In this document: in pieces, positions 23,701 to 34,190 of the stretch
Layout: each line of letters begins with the position of its first letter
Position numbering within the stretch: position 1 is the stretch's first letter
Source of the DNA: Stenopsyche tienmushanensis
Taxonomy: Eukaryota; Arthropoda; Insecta; Trichoptera; Stenopsychidae
NCBI GenBank assembly: GCA_008973525.1
Contig: WACJ01000432.1
Location: 62,001 to 126,000 of the forward strand
Reading direction: 5' to 3'
DNA length: 64,000 nt
Program-made: the position numbers and the translations under genes
The notes under the pieces: generated by a model
The model's database searches: none
Seen by the model: only the letters and a program-made list of their open reading frames with translations
Told to the model about the DNA's origin: nothing

Positions 23701-24421
23701 AATACGCACACACTTATTACTGCATTGATTTGACTGCTTTGTATAATCTGTTGATTATTTTTCAATGGATAAGCTTTTATTAAAGACCTGCTGTTGAGGT
23801 AAAATTTTGTTTATGCAATGTAATCATTCACTTACACAGATACATGTTAAAAGTATTCGCTGCGCAATATGTATATTTATTCTTTGCCATTGCAACTTTG
23901 TAATGCACAAGTATATAAAATAGAATAAACAGGAACTTTATATGCTGATTCCTTATTAGAAATTCATTCATTGATATTTATTCAAACTCACACAAAATAT
24001 TCATCACGTAACCAGACATCATCAAACTTTACATACGCACAACTCACATGAACTCGTTTTTAATTCATCATAAAAATAATTTCATATTTGCATATAACAT
24101 AATAAAATCGCCATGTAACAATCGCATAAATACACAACAAAAAAATTAAAAAATTCGCTTTAAAAATTCAATTACAATATATTTATAATGCGCAAAAATT
24201 CAATTACATAAATTCAATGAAATTCGCTTCTTTTTATAAAATCCCAACCTGAAAAGCTCTGCTGGAGTTTCCGACGCGCAGCGGTTGTATATCGAAGGTA
24301 CTTTGAGATCATTCATGGGCCGAGGCTGCCACTGGGCATCGTCCGGTTCAGCTTTCCGCCTTTTGGACACGCCTGCCTCTTCGCCCCGGCTATAAGCCCT
24401 CTTTATGCCGCGGAGAGACAT
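10489..24421 (-). CDS. rno: PHD finger protein Rhinoceros (JADE family), five coding exons
   Basis: The coding sequence joins 24421-24249, 18777-18583, 18509-18293, 18200-18011 and 17738-10489 (8,025 nt, 2,674 residues). Every junction is GT-AG and phases agree. Domains in order: a basic N-terminus; an EPL-like JADE region (exons 2-3); a PHD finger at about residues 220-267 starting [20 protein letters not shown]; an extended PHD (zinc knuckle plus second PHD) to about residue 388; then a very long low-complexity tail with a poly-Ser tract, two [10 protein letters not shown] repeats and an AT-hook (RGRPRGK). Drosophila Rhinoceros is a nuclear PHD protein that restrains EGFR/Ras signalling in the eye, and JADE relatives scaffold HBO1 acetyltransferase. 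Chromatin reading is inferred from that homology. The start ATG at 24421 is the first in its exon. Confidence 0.92.
18011..18200 (-). CDS. rno: rno coding exon 4 (PHD finger 1)
   Basis: The acceptor is TTTTTCAG|GTCCGATG and the donor TCAG|GTATATAT. The 190-nt exon starts at phase 0 with [14 protein letters not shown] and holds the first PHD finger, with Cys pairs in ICDVC and FCDSC and the His/Cys pair in VHQACYG. It ends one base into the Gly codon that the final exon completes (IPSG|QWLC). Confidence 0.95.
18293..18509 (-). CDS. rno: rno coding exon 3 (EPL-like region)
   Basis: The acceptor CTGCTTTTCAG|ACCC and donor CTAGAG|GTATTC give a 217-nt exon. It encodes [20 protein letters not shown], then [20 protein letters not shown] and ending VIEELE. 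This matches the JADE/Rhinoceros segment that precedes the first PHD finger: a tyrosine, an acidic run and W..LN.ER, as in enhancer-of-polycomb-like regions. Confidence 0.93.
18583..18777 (-). CDS. rno: rno coding exon 2
   Basis: The acceptor TTATAG|GAAGGAT completes an Arg codon begun in exon 1. The exon reads [40 protein letters not shown] and on to YTRNEFK. The donor is AAATT|GTTAGT. The segment [18 protein letters not shown] is the signature N-terminal block of the JADE/Rhinoceros family. Length is 195 nt. Confidence 0.94.
19165..19980 (+). mobile_element. Internally deleted piggyBac element with TTAA ends
   Basis: The element is bounded by TTAACCCTTTG (19165) and CAAAGGGTTAA (ending 19980). 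Its remaining frames join an acidic N-terminal piece ([19 protein letters not shown]) directly to a C-terminal piece with DCKVCS...RPGQRR and [10 protein letters not shown]. That is the Cys-rich tail of piggyBac transposases, with a CxxC-like pair and YYxD(T)C..KPxxHxxxCF. The catalytic centre is missing, and stops and frameshifts are present. It sits in the first rno intron, on the opposite strand. Confidence 0.82.
20012..20157. mobile_element. piggyBac-type MITE (146 bp)
   Basis: TTAACCCTCCAAGGACGA at the left end mirrors TTCGTCCTTGGTGGGTTAA at the right end, with one mismatch in the shared part. The outermost TTAA fits a piggyBac target duplication. It has no coding capacity and lies 31 bp beyond the larger piggyBac relic in the same rno intron. 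Confidence 0.8.
21198..21310 (+). repeat. Solo end of the CACATTGTATG MITE family
   Basis: The sequence ACATTGTATGCGGGAG, then a hairpin around CTCAGCGCTCATTGAGCGCGGGAG, then CTGTGATCCCAGTCC and ATTGCTAT match the left part of the MITE at 51486-51893. No right end or intact TTAA is present. The rest of the rno 5' intron (20160-24248) shows no other identifiable feature apart from the repeat at 22200-22500 and two overlapping antisense open frames near 21.7 kb that look random. Confidence 0.65.
22200..22500 (-). repeat. Dispersed repeat, inverted match to 37840-38090
   Basis: The reverse complement keeps the landmarks of 37840-38090 in order: GTCTAGAGTAGTTTT, GTCTTTACA, AAAGCGTT, GTTCATTCA, AAATTCGGTG, ATGATACAGAC, GATGGATGTAA and CCCTTCCTGT. 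Divergence is substantial. No open frame or terminal repeat is visible, so the element class is unknown. Confidence 0.6.
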
Positions 24422-24446
24422 TGTGTTGAAAGGAATGGACCGTTAC
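24249..24446 (-). CDS. rno: rno coding exon 1 with short 5'UTR part
   Basis: On the minus strand the polypyrimidine-rich TTTTTCCTCCTCAG is followed by 25 nt and then ATG at 24421. The exon therefore looks like an internal one preceded by an untranslated exon. The coding part (24421-24249) reads [20 protein letters not shown], a KRRK basic cluster, VPSIYNRC and PAELFR. It ends at the donor TTCAG|GTTGGGAT, and its last two bases plus the first base of exon 2 make AGG. The intron to exon 2 is 5,471 bp. Confidence 0.88.
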
Positions 24447-25299
24447 CTGAGGAGGAAAAACGTGCGACAGCTCATTAAAATATTTCTTCACATTTGCAAA
24501 CGCACAACGCACAAATCGAATCGGTACATCATACAAATAAGTCGATCAATACAATACACTTACTACATAATAAGACCGTACCAGCTCACACAGCTACGAT
24601 GTTCTGAAAGCACACAATCACACCATTAGCACGTACACGCTGTGCGTCAATCGTTTGGTGTTTTAAATGCAACGATAATTATAAAAATACATATTTGTTA
24701 TCAAACGGGCGCTTGTCAAATGCCAAGCTGATTTTGACGTTTGATAAATTTGACGTAGGCGTTTTGACGGAATCGTTGAATCATATGGGCCCTGTTTACA
24801 TTTTTGACGCTTGCGTTCCGGTTTATCCGTATGTATATCGATCCGATTGTTACGATATTAAAAATGTATAAACCGATCGAATCGAGCGGTTTTTTAATCA
24901 TCTGCCTAGGTTTTGTCTATTTGTTTGACGCGCGTCTGTTAATCATTTGCTGATGCATGGATTGACTCAAATTACATTGTTTATCATCGGGGTATGAAAT
25001 GCTACCGTGTCATTAAATGCGAACACGAGTCAAGAATACGTTTAAGTGCTTAAACATGAGCCATATTATACTTGGTGATTGTAACGCTTTATGCACCGTC
25101 AGCAAGATGATGACACTTTGGCGATATTGCAAGATTTTAAAAATGTATAAATAAACAAACGCAATGACATTTTTCACTCTGGGTTAAGTCTTCAATCGAA
25201 ACACTCGCCGAATGTCATTTGTGAATTATCGATTCATTAAATTCCTCGAGGTGAAGTGTCGGCTTATAATATAATTATAATGGGGTGTGTCAAATAAAT

Positions 25300-25990
25300 G
25301 ACGGTACTCGGCGGGCTCGTCACACACGATCGCGATCATCAGCGTCAAGTGCAAGTGGCCCCACATAAAAGTGTATGCTGTGTACATGAATCTGTAAACA
25401 TACAAATGGCGGTCATGCCCCCCCCGAATGCTCTGCAAAAGAAGGCCGCAGCCATCGAGGCGCTTCCAAATCTACGCCAATGTCGATTTTTCACGTTTAT
25501 GTCACCGATTTATGACAGGGGCGTTACGCCCGCCCGACGCGATCGGCCACCCACGGGCTCGAAAAAACAGATCGTAGCACCGTTACGGCGTGACTCCGGA
25601 GCGACGCGCAAATGCAGGGCTCGACCCAATGCAGAACGCAAATTGCACCCGCGGAAGTGAGTCATCGATATTCACGATCGCCGCCACACAACAAACGTGG
25701 CCAAGAAGCTCCTACAGGTCTAGAAAGCGCGGTCTCGACTACGGACCTTTGGCGCCATTGTTGTAAATACATGGATATCACGTGACTCACTTGCGCAGAC
25801 GGGCTCCTCCGCGCGAAACCCGCCTGACCTAGCGGCCCCGGCCCACCCTCATTATATGGGGCCGCGGGGGCTACTTCGCCGCCGCAGGCCGAAGCCTCGT
25901 CATTTACTTTCGACCGTGCTACAATAAGCGCCGTCTGCGCAGACCATCGACACTATTTTTAGGGTGCGCGGTCCACTCTGACTATAGACG
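25300..25990 (-). promoter_or_regulatory. GC-rich putative rno promoter and 5' untranslated exon
   Basis: This block is far more GC- and CpG-rich than its surroundings and lies upstream of the minus-strand gene. On the minus strand CTGCGCAA|GTGAGTCAC at 25791/25790 is a good donor that could splice to the acceptor just 5' of the rno start exon (24446). A CACGTG E-box and a TGACTCA (AP-1-like) site fall near 25778-25790. The promoter call is inferred from composition and position. No TSS element was decisive. Confidence 0.5.
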
Positions 25991-25999
25991 CGAGATATC

Positions 26000-28060
26000 A
26001 ATACTGTTACACGCCGGGAGGAGGGTAGACATACAACAAATGGATAATTACTCTTTTAATATGACGCTATTTACTTGCAAAAATTATAGTAAGCCCCACA
26101 ATATAAAATGAACGCGCAACTCACCATTAATTGATATAAAAATTAGTCGCCCCCTCTTTTTTTTTTCACCGCCAACTTATTTGTTCGACTCGTCGATTAT
26201 TATTTTAAAAAAATATATTACATTTAAATATGCATTGTCGCTCACAACACTAAAAAAAATATTTCAACACAACCAGTATAAAAAAATATATTTTTTTATT
26301 CAAAACAATACATAAAATTCTACATGAAAAAATCACGCTTTAATATTTATTTTTTTTAATTATTGCGATTTTAAGCAAGGTTCAGTCCGCATTGTCGATT
26401 TTAAATCATATTTACCTCAACCATAATTCTAGAACGACCCCTTTTCAAAAAAATCGGTGAACAATAAAAATACCCAATTTCAACAAAACAAACGCTAATA
26501 AATCATATTAAATCCGTATCGACGATTTATTCGAACATTGAAATTATTTTAAAAAAATCGCTACGGTAAAAGAGGTGTACGCGAATTCAGCAATGGCCAA
26601 CATTCCGATCAATATTTGTAGATTGGTATGCGCGGCGAGAGAGGCGCCTCGCCCCTAACGTTTAGATATATTACTCATTAAATATGCATTTCGCAAAATA
26701 AAAATGCAATCCCAACGTTGACAAATCTGAGCTTCGATACGGTACGTAGAAATTTGATTCGGCGTAATGACAACGAGCGGCATTTTAATAAAATCGCAGC
26801 GGCTTCCCGATGCGATCGATTATCATCATTGAAATAATTCGAAAACGATAAACGACATCAATATTGTGAGCCTGATCTAAAATAAATGCGAAACGAATAA
26901 AATCATCGTGAATGCAAAAAAAATATTTTGACAGGTGCACGTTGCTTTTTTTAATTTTATTTTTGACAATAGCAGTTTAGTTCTCGTCCATTTATCGTCG
27001 CAAATAATGAATATGAAGATTTATACGCATTTAAAGCAATTTGAACGAAGGAGAAACTTAAGCATATTGAACACATTATTAACATAACCTTGATGAATAA
27101 AAAAATATGCTAATATTTCTATGTCGCATGCTAATCTGGATAAAATATCACTTACAATTGAAGGTTGAAAAGCTCCTTATTTTCAAAAACACGGCTCGTC
27201 AATACAATGCACGGAAAGGTGATGACAATGATTAACCATTAATAGTGATAAAATGTAATTTAGCTGGAGTTAATTAATTTGCAGAAATTCGTACACCCAC
27301 ACTTTCTCCCGGGAATTTGAATAGATTTGATTGTGAAGGATTTAATTTTGAAGGATTTGAATTCATTGCAAACAATATTTTATCGAATAATACTTGGAAA
27401 ATATGCATTTTTAGATGGCCCTTTTAAAATTTGTTAAGACTACTTAAAGCTTTGACAGTAGAAAATGACAACTGCAGGATACGTATGTCCATTATTGAGT
27501 ATCAATTTGGGATGTTTTGTATCTAAAAATGGCAGAAATAATTTCGAACTTGTTGGATTTGCTTAAGTTTTAGTCGAAGTTATCCTACAATTAATTTATG
27601 CGTATAAATTATGCAAATGTGGATCAGTGTTGATGTTTGAAATGACTCATCATATGAGAGAGCCGAAACGTTTTTATTTTGACACAGAAAATTGTATTTT
27701 ATAATCAATTTTTATCCCTTTATTTCAACTTAATGGTGGGGTTTATCGGTTATACGATTAGGAGGTAAATAACGTGAACTTTTCACTTATTGAAACGAGA
27801 TATATTTTCACCTAACTATGAAATGAAAACAAATGACATCATATAAACAAACTGTATATATTTTGTTAAAAGTTTGTTCAAATGTTTCACAAATGTTGTT
27901 GTCACTAAATTTTTACATTAACTTGTTTCTGACCCTTCTTTGTATGTGAATTGCACTCTGTCAATTTTGCTTACTATGTGTATTTCATAATAACAATTTT
28001 GCTCATATTGAATATCCAATGAAACGATTTACGCCTATTTATCATATTTCGTCAAACTTG
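26000..28060. other. AT-rich intergenic DNA, nothing identified
   Basis: No exon-like open frame, long repeat or terminal inverted repeat is evident on either strand. The first part (26100-26400) is very AT-rich with T- and A-runs. Regulatory DNA for the rno promoter could lie here, but the sequence alone does not show it. Confidence 0.4.
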
Positions 28061-28069
28061 TTATTTTCT

Positions 28070-28330
28070 ATTGTAAATTTCATACAATGTCCATTTTTAC
28101 AAATAGACAATTTAACTGTTTAAATAGTCGATGCTTTGACGGCACATCGTATTGACGGTCGAGTCAATTTATATCGTTACATTTCCATCATATAACTTCT
28201 CGAGGACAGTCATAAAGGACTCTTCCCGGCTTTTGAAACATTTCTAACATAGCGACAGTATTAAGACCTCTGGTCCCTGTCGTTATACGTGTATTTCCTA
28301 TATTACTGTACCATTTAAATCTACAATAAA
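28070..28330 (+). repeat. Dispersed repeat, copy of 5430-5600
   Basis: TGTCCATTTTTACAAATAGACA, TTTAAATAGTCG and CATTTCCATCATATAACTTC follow the same order as at 5430-5600. Upstream, 27955-28060 is also loosely similar to 30290-30480, with a TGCTTACTATGTG-like start and ATTCA.T at the end, so the repeat unit may be longer than the alignable core. Confidence 0.55.
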
Positions 28331-29171
28331 ATATATATTGAAGAAACTTCATTTAAATTATAAGAAGACTTTCCACAATCATCTCTACGCTTACATTCAA
28401 TAAGGATTTATTCTGCCATCCACAAAGTATACTGTTCCTTATATTTATACAATGTTGATTTAAAATACTACTTGATAGTTGAATACTATTTAATAATTTT
28501 ATTACACAAAAATATATATTAATTTAAAACTGCGGAATTATACATTAGCGGTTAACACCAGATTCGAGATCTCCTCTACGAGATCTGTTAACACTCTACA
28601 CAATATGAATATATATTTCTTTAGGTTTATGATTCAATATGATCCTAAGTGATGTTGTTTGCGATAGCTAACTGTATTATGGTATAAAATTGTCCTCGAA
28701 AAAAAAAATGTTTTCTTTGGTATTAAAAGTTCTAGTAATTCATCATAAACTGCACCAGACTCTTTTTATTATTTATGAGTGTAACAACACAATTCTCATT
28801 GTCTACTCTAATCTTAAAAAACTGAATACGGGATAAAGAAATATATTTATTTAAAAAATTAGAATGGATTTTAAAAAAACATATCAAGATATACTTTATT
28901 CATTTTTAGATGAATATATGAATTCTTACCTAATTCTCAGAAGTTTAGTAACTATAAATGCTTTGTTTATTTTATTTTTAGTATTTAGCCGTGTAATATG
29001 CAATACACTTTGAAAGTGTTTCGTTCAAACTCGTCCACAGTTTGGGAGTCACTTGACTTGACAAACACGTGGCATCATATAAAATAATTTCTAATGACTT
29101 CGACAATATTCTATTTGTGAAATTAATAAAACTATATCTATGTATGAACCAATTATCCAATATATGAACAT

Positions 29172-29400
29172 TAATCTCTGTTTGTTTGTATGTAATGCGC
29201 TGCCATGCCGTTCATCAGATTGCGATAAAACTTCGTCCACTTATTGCCAAGGATTGCGTGAGTAACACAGGCATAGTCTAATATATAAAAATCAATGTTT
29301 GTTTGTCCATGTTTGATGTGCTTCCATACTGTTCATCCGATTGCGATAAAACTGTATCAACTTACTGTCTACACTTGCGGAAATAACATAGGCATAGTAA
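29172..29400 (+). repeat. Tandem pair of ~105-120-bp units
   Basis: Two adjacent units share GTTTGTTTGTNNNTG, GTTCATCNGATTGCGATAAA, CAACTTA/CCACTTA and AACA.AGGCATAGT. The first covers about 29172-29276 and the second about 29291-29397. The TATAAAAATCAATGTTTGTT phrase between them is typical of repetitive elements in many insect genomes, but I cannot assign the class. Confidence 0.6.
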
Positions 29401-30557
29401 AAATATATGGGTGCACCATGTTGGCGCATATTGGTCTGGTGAAATGAAGTTTGGGTTGCAGGGATGGGGAGACAAGATAGGGCACAATACGATGGTTAAG
29501 TTGGTCTTCGAAACGAGAGCGAGTGTGCATGTTTTTGGATCCCAGCTGCATGTGAAGAAATAAACTACATACTGCGTTTCTTTTCAAATAATTATTAAGC
29601 GCTTATGACGTTTCAAAGCATGCCAGATGTTCGCTAATTTTAAATATTTATGTGCTATACTATGTGCTTTATAAAACTTTTTATTTTACTAAATTAGCAT
29701 TAATACAAAGCAAGTTACGAGGATTTACGTGAAAGCACGCGGAATAAAAAAATGCTAGAAATGTGTGTGATTAGCCGGAGCCTTGAGTATTAATACATCT
29801 TATGCAGAGTCAGCTTAAAATAGATCTTCTCTTCAACTTCTCGCAACAAAACACTTTCTAGTGGGACATTTTATACGGAAACTTATCTCAATTTTTTATA
29901 ATTTATGTTTGCGAAAATGTTTTGATAGTCAGGAGACATTTGTTTGCCTTTGCGTTAATATATTGCAATATCTGTGAACTTGTCGAAATTTAAGGCAAAA
30001 TATTTGCTGACTAGATAAATAAACATAGACCTTCGATTTCAGAAATGTTAATGTGTGTTCATATTGTCAGAAATATGCATGGATTGTGATCATAGTTACC
30101 TGCGATAGTGATTATAGTCTCCCACGTGTGGCAAATGGCGCGCTAAATGAGCGCAAATGATTTTAATTTGAAATACAGCAATATATTTTATGAATAGTAT
30201 CTGAAATGACGGATATATGCCAAGATGCCAAGGCGGTTAACTTAGTGTTATGTCCATAATTTTTAACATTGACTTATTATCGATTCTTCTTTGTGAATGC
30301 AATGAACTGTCTTTCGCTTGCTATGCACTTTATATTTTGTTTTGTGTTTAAAATCGATTGCATTCTATTTTTGCTTAATTCTCATTTATCGTAATAACAA
30401 ATATTCAATTTCTCTTTGAAGATCCAATGAACCTTATATTTTTGTATATCAATCATATTTCATAATATTTTTCGTATTTTTTTTTAACGGGGGAAAAATT
30501 ATTAGAATTTGTTTAAACTTAGAGAATATTTTATTTATATTTTGGAGTACATCTGAA

Positions 30558-31941
30558 TTTTTTTTTTAGTCATTTCCGCTGAAAATATTCGAGTTATAAG
30601 CTGATGCCAATGGAAGGTCGACATCAGAGTTTGCTGCTGGCGGGAATTGTAAAAGTCACAATTTTTATATAAAATCAATATAATATTTTGGTTTTATTAA
30701 AATTATATATTTTAAAAATATAAAGCCAGTTTTGATTAAAAAATTATACGTTTTAGGAGCGTTTAAACAAAATGTTATGATTTTTTACCATTATTATGTA
30801 CCTTTCTTGCAATAAAAAACACACTACAAACTACTACTACTAAACAATAATATCATCTCAGAATTGGCCTTATGTCAATTGTAATAAGTATAAAACCATT
30901 ATACAGGCGGACTTCGACTTTCGCACATGATTGGTTTCTGAAAATGTGTGCGAACGTTAAATGTTCGAAAGTAGAGGGATGAAAAAAAAAACACCAAAAA
31001 TTGTAATTTTGTAGAGATTTTGGGTGTCCTGGAGCATTATCTAAGATTAATAATGCTTTAACCTTTTAAATACCAACGACTTACCAGCGAGTCGCATTTG
31101 TACGCGATCATTACGCTCTGGCAGTTAAAAGTTGAATGTGCGAAAGTTGAGGTTCACCTGTACAAATATTTTTAATAATTGGTCGAAGGCTTTTTGTGTC
31201 AGAGTTCCCGCCAGTTAAAAACGTTGTTTTGAGAAAAATGCGATTGAAAATAAAATGACTAAAAACGATAAATTTAGAGCACTAATAAATAGTTTAAACT
31301 ACCTAGTGGTTAATCAGCTATTCCAGAACCATATAGCAACCTTCTACATCTCTTCTTTTGGAGCTTTCCGAGCTTTATTGGTCTCTGCAGCGCTTTGTCT
31401 ATTCTATCGGTTGATCCATTTGTCGTGCATAATTAAAGCTCTACGAGCCAACGACTACTTTCACCTCGTTTATAATCAGTATAAGTCCTAAATTCCAAAA
31501 ATGTTACAACCTCGATTACTTTCAGGCCAGAATGTAAGTGCTTTGGAGTCAAACTTCGAGTTGAAACTTACATTTGCATTTTGTGTGTGACCACCTAATC
31601 ATCTCTTCAGTAATTCATCTTTCGGCAAATCTTATATATATTGGAAGAGTTTCTTTTTGAAGGTCGGGGCGCAATGGAGAAGAGTGCGCTTCAAGTTCCG
31701 TTCCATATGTTTTAGCTTTTTTGTTGGCACTTGCATCTTCATTAAATCTTGATTGATTCTTGGTGTATCGATTTCTGTGGAAAGACCTGTTACGTGGTTT
31801 ACTATGTCAGTCTGTGGTATCCTGTTTTTCTTTCGGATAAGATTATATTTTGACTTCTGCCAAAGCTAAACTGATGCTAACCGACGCTATTAAAACGATA
31901 CTAACGCTTCTAGTACCTTCTAAGACCTCTTTTCTAAGAAA
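30558..31941. repeat. Large dispersed repeat, copy B (unclassified element)
   Basis: This is the second copy of the element at 3429-5141, in the same orientation. It is free of the LINE insertion found in copy A but interrupted by a pogo-type MITE. Its minus strand preserves a broken frame with TKIDTPRINQDLMKMQVP (near 31735-31775), close to the equivalent segment in A. The conserved peptide in two otherwise diverged copies suggests ancestral coding. The family is not recognised. Confidence 0.7.
30904..31160. mobile_element. pogo/Tigger-type MITE with TA target duplication
   Basis: The ends CAGGCGGACTTCGACTTTCG and the inverse of CGAAAGTTGAGGTTCACCTG form about 26-bp imperfect terminal inverted repeats, flanked by TA at 30902-30903 and 31161-31162. 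The paralogous repeat copy at 3429-5141 reads TTTATACAAATATTTTTA across the site with a single TA, which gives an empty-site control. It is 257 bp long with no transposase. The TIR and TA target fit Tc1/mariner-pogo elements. Confidence 0.85.
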
Positions 31942-32267
31942 TTGGCTGGGGAAACCTTATTTGGCTTAAAAGGTGTGTCAAGCTATTCATCTGATAGAAA
32001 TAATAAAATGCGAATTATAAAATAGCAATTGTATCATTCAATAGAAGGAAACTATCATATTTTAAAAATGAATAATACAAAAAGTATAGGAGATTTAAAT
32101 TTAATATTTTTTCCACGTTACAGACATTTAAAGACAGTCCCCTGTATGATCGTTGCTAACCATACTTGACAGAAAACATTAGACCCCACTCTTTAGTTTA
32201 ACTCTTTAACTTTAGCTCCATTTCGTCGAACATACATCATATGATATTGTAGATTAAGAATTAAAAT

Positions 32268-32332
32268 GTAGGTGGTTCCGCAGTAAAGCGGTTGGATTTG
32301 TGACAATCATCTTGGGTTCTAATCTACAGGTG
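32268..32332 (+). repeat. tRNA-derived SINE head, second copy
   Basis: GTAGGTGGTTCCGCAGTAAA, then GCGGTTGGATTTGTGACAAT and CATCTTGGGTTCTAATC correspond to the tRNA-like segment at 955-1020 in the opposite orientation. The B box is degenerate (GGTTCTAATC). A hAT element begins 10 bp downstream. Confidence 0.5.
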
Positions 32333-32341
32333 TGTTATAAC

Positions 32342-33012
32342 TAGGGATTCTGTGTCGAGACATCCCGGGACTATTGGGCTTTTTTTCTGTATTGAGACTT
32401 TCAAAGAAAAAGTCCCGGGACTCGAGACTTTGTGATTTAAAATGTGCCTAATATATTGTACATTTTAATTATGAAAACACGGTACAAGGCATAAAAAATG
32501 CACAATGGAACGGATGGTTGCTCCAGGTGTTTCTATGTAATAGCAACAGTTGGGACAGATTGATTTGTATAAAAAATCAGAAGTAAATGAATTATTAATG
32601 TTTTGTAAATCCAAATCATATTGTCTTCTGACTTGAAACTAGTTCGTGCTGTTCACCCACAGTCCAAAACAAATCACATGCAAAGGGTCAAACACAACTT
32701 GACTAGCGAGACATCGGATTTTCTTGAATAAAAACAATAATGTTCATTGAATGTTCAAATAGCGCGAAAAGAATTAAAATATTCCAACCACCAATAATAA
32801 ATTTTGTGAAGAGGAAAACGCTTTCAGAAATCATAACAACGACTGATGGTGTTAGTGTCATGAAAAAGTTTGGGAAATTTTTTTTTAACTTACCATACAT
32901 ACATATGTAATGCATATAAATATTTACTTAAAAAAAATCCGTGCATAATTGAAGATAAAATAAAAGTCTCAAGTTCCAGGACTTTAAAAAAGTCAAAACT
33001 TCAGAATCCCTA
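32342..33012 (-). mobile_element. Non-autonomous hAT element with 8-bp TSD
   Basis: The element starts TAGGGATTCTG and ends CAGAATCCCTA. The 8-bp flanks GTTATAAC (32334-32341) and GTTACAAC (33013-33020) differ at one base. Its left end matches, in inverse, the right end of the hAT copy ending at 40642, and its interior CTAGCGAGACATCGGATTTT matches the copies at 39.6-40.6 and 57.8-58.8 kb. At 671 bp it has no intact transposase. TIR, TSD length and family resemblance all fit hAT. Confidence 0.88.
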
Positions 33013-33039
33013 GTTACAACTTTCGCTGCCTATTAGGTA

Positions 33040-33840
33040 GTTTTTCGATGCCATTTTTGTAAAAAAAAAATTGTTTTTCACCGAAAATCTTCGGAATATG
33101 GATTTTCACATCGTTTGAAAGTGATGAAACTTTTATTTCGAAGGGAGTGCTCAAATTATTTAAAAAGGTGATAGTCAGAGGGAGCTATATCACGAGAATA
33201 TGGGGAGTGACTTGCGGAATGCAGTCGGGCATTTTCATTTTCTCTAATTGTTGGCAATACAACGTTGTAGTAATTGTCTCCACAGGTTTTAATAGTTCAA
33301 AGTAGAGTACACCGTCGATATCCCACCACACAAACAGAAGAACTTTTTTTAAGGTCAAATATGGTTTTGCTATTGGAACAGCTGTCTGGCCTGGGGAGAG
33401 CCATTGTTTTTTCGGTTAGGATTATTGTATAGGACCCACTTCTCGTTGCAAATTATTATTCTTCGCAAAAAGGGGTCTGTTTTGTACCAGGGCAAAAGAG
33501 ATGCACAGATCTTTCTTCGTTGCTCTAAAACAGTCGGCGTCAATGTGTGCGGAATCCAAATTCCTTATTTATGAATTTTACCAACGAGATGAAGATGTTC
33601 CTGTACTGTTGATCATAGGCAGCCAAATTATTTAGAAAAAAATTAATCCATCTACGACATTTATTAAGTTCTACCACTTCTCCATATGTATTTGTAATTG
33701 TTTTTGTTGCTTCTTTCGCCATCATTCCCGGTCAAATAATACAAATTCACGACTCTCACAAATCTACTAGCAACAAAAAATATGTTTTTACGGTGTCTTG
33801 ACACAAACTGACCCTAATATCAGGTACCTAAAAATTTTGA
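33040..33840 (-). pseudogene. mariner transposase remnant
   Basis: Minus-strand frames give KEATKTITNTYGEVVELNKC (the N-terminal helix-turn-helix of mariner), a TKKDLCISFALVQNRPLF segment, LQREVGPIQ, then KKQWLSPGQTA, KKVLLFVWWDIDGVLYFELL and VETITTTLYCQQLEKM. The VWWD.xGx.YFELL and YCQQL motifs are diagnostic of mariner DD(34)D transposases. The first catalytic aspartate region and the WVLYDN equivalent are altered, stops occur in the frame, and the third-Asp region is lost. It lies only about 30 bp from the hAT element end. Confidence 0.85.
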
Positions 33841-34190
33841 TTTCTTTCCGGTCCTCCTAATATTTGCTAAACCAAAATTCCCATAAGAGGGATTGCTAAA
33901 GGCTACCTCAAGATGCATTTTGGAAAGTTTGAGACCTCGTTGAAATGCTGAGATTGAACCGGGGAATCGTGGTTGTTTCATTGTGCGTTTATATCGTGGA
34001 TGCCGCCAAAAAAGTTTTTTGAGTAATCTTAGACTGACTTGAATGGTAGTAAATCTGTCAAGATTCTAGTTTGATCGACAAAGACGCAGATTGTATAGGC
34101 TTGGATGACTGTTTTTTCTTCCTTGACTTGAGTAAAAAATGAGGAGCTATATTGTAAAGCGTTAAATATTTATTTACAGTAAAAGCATTC

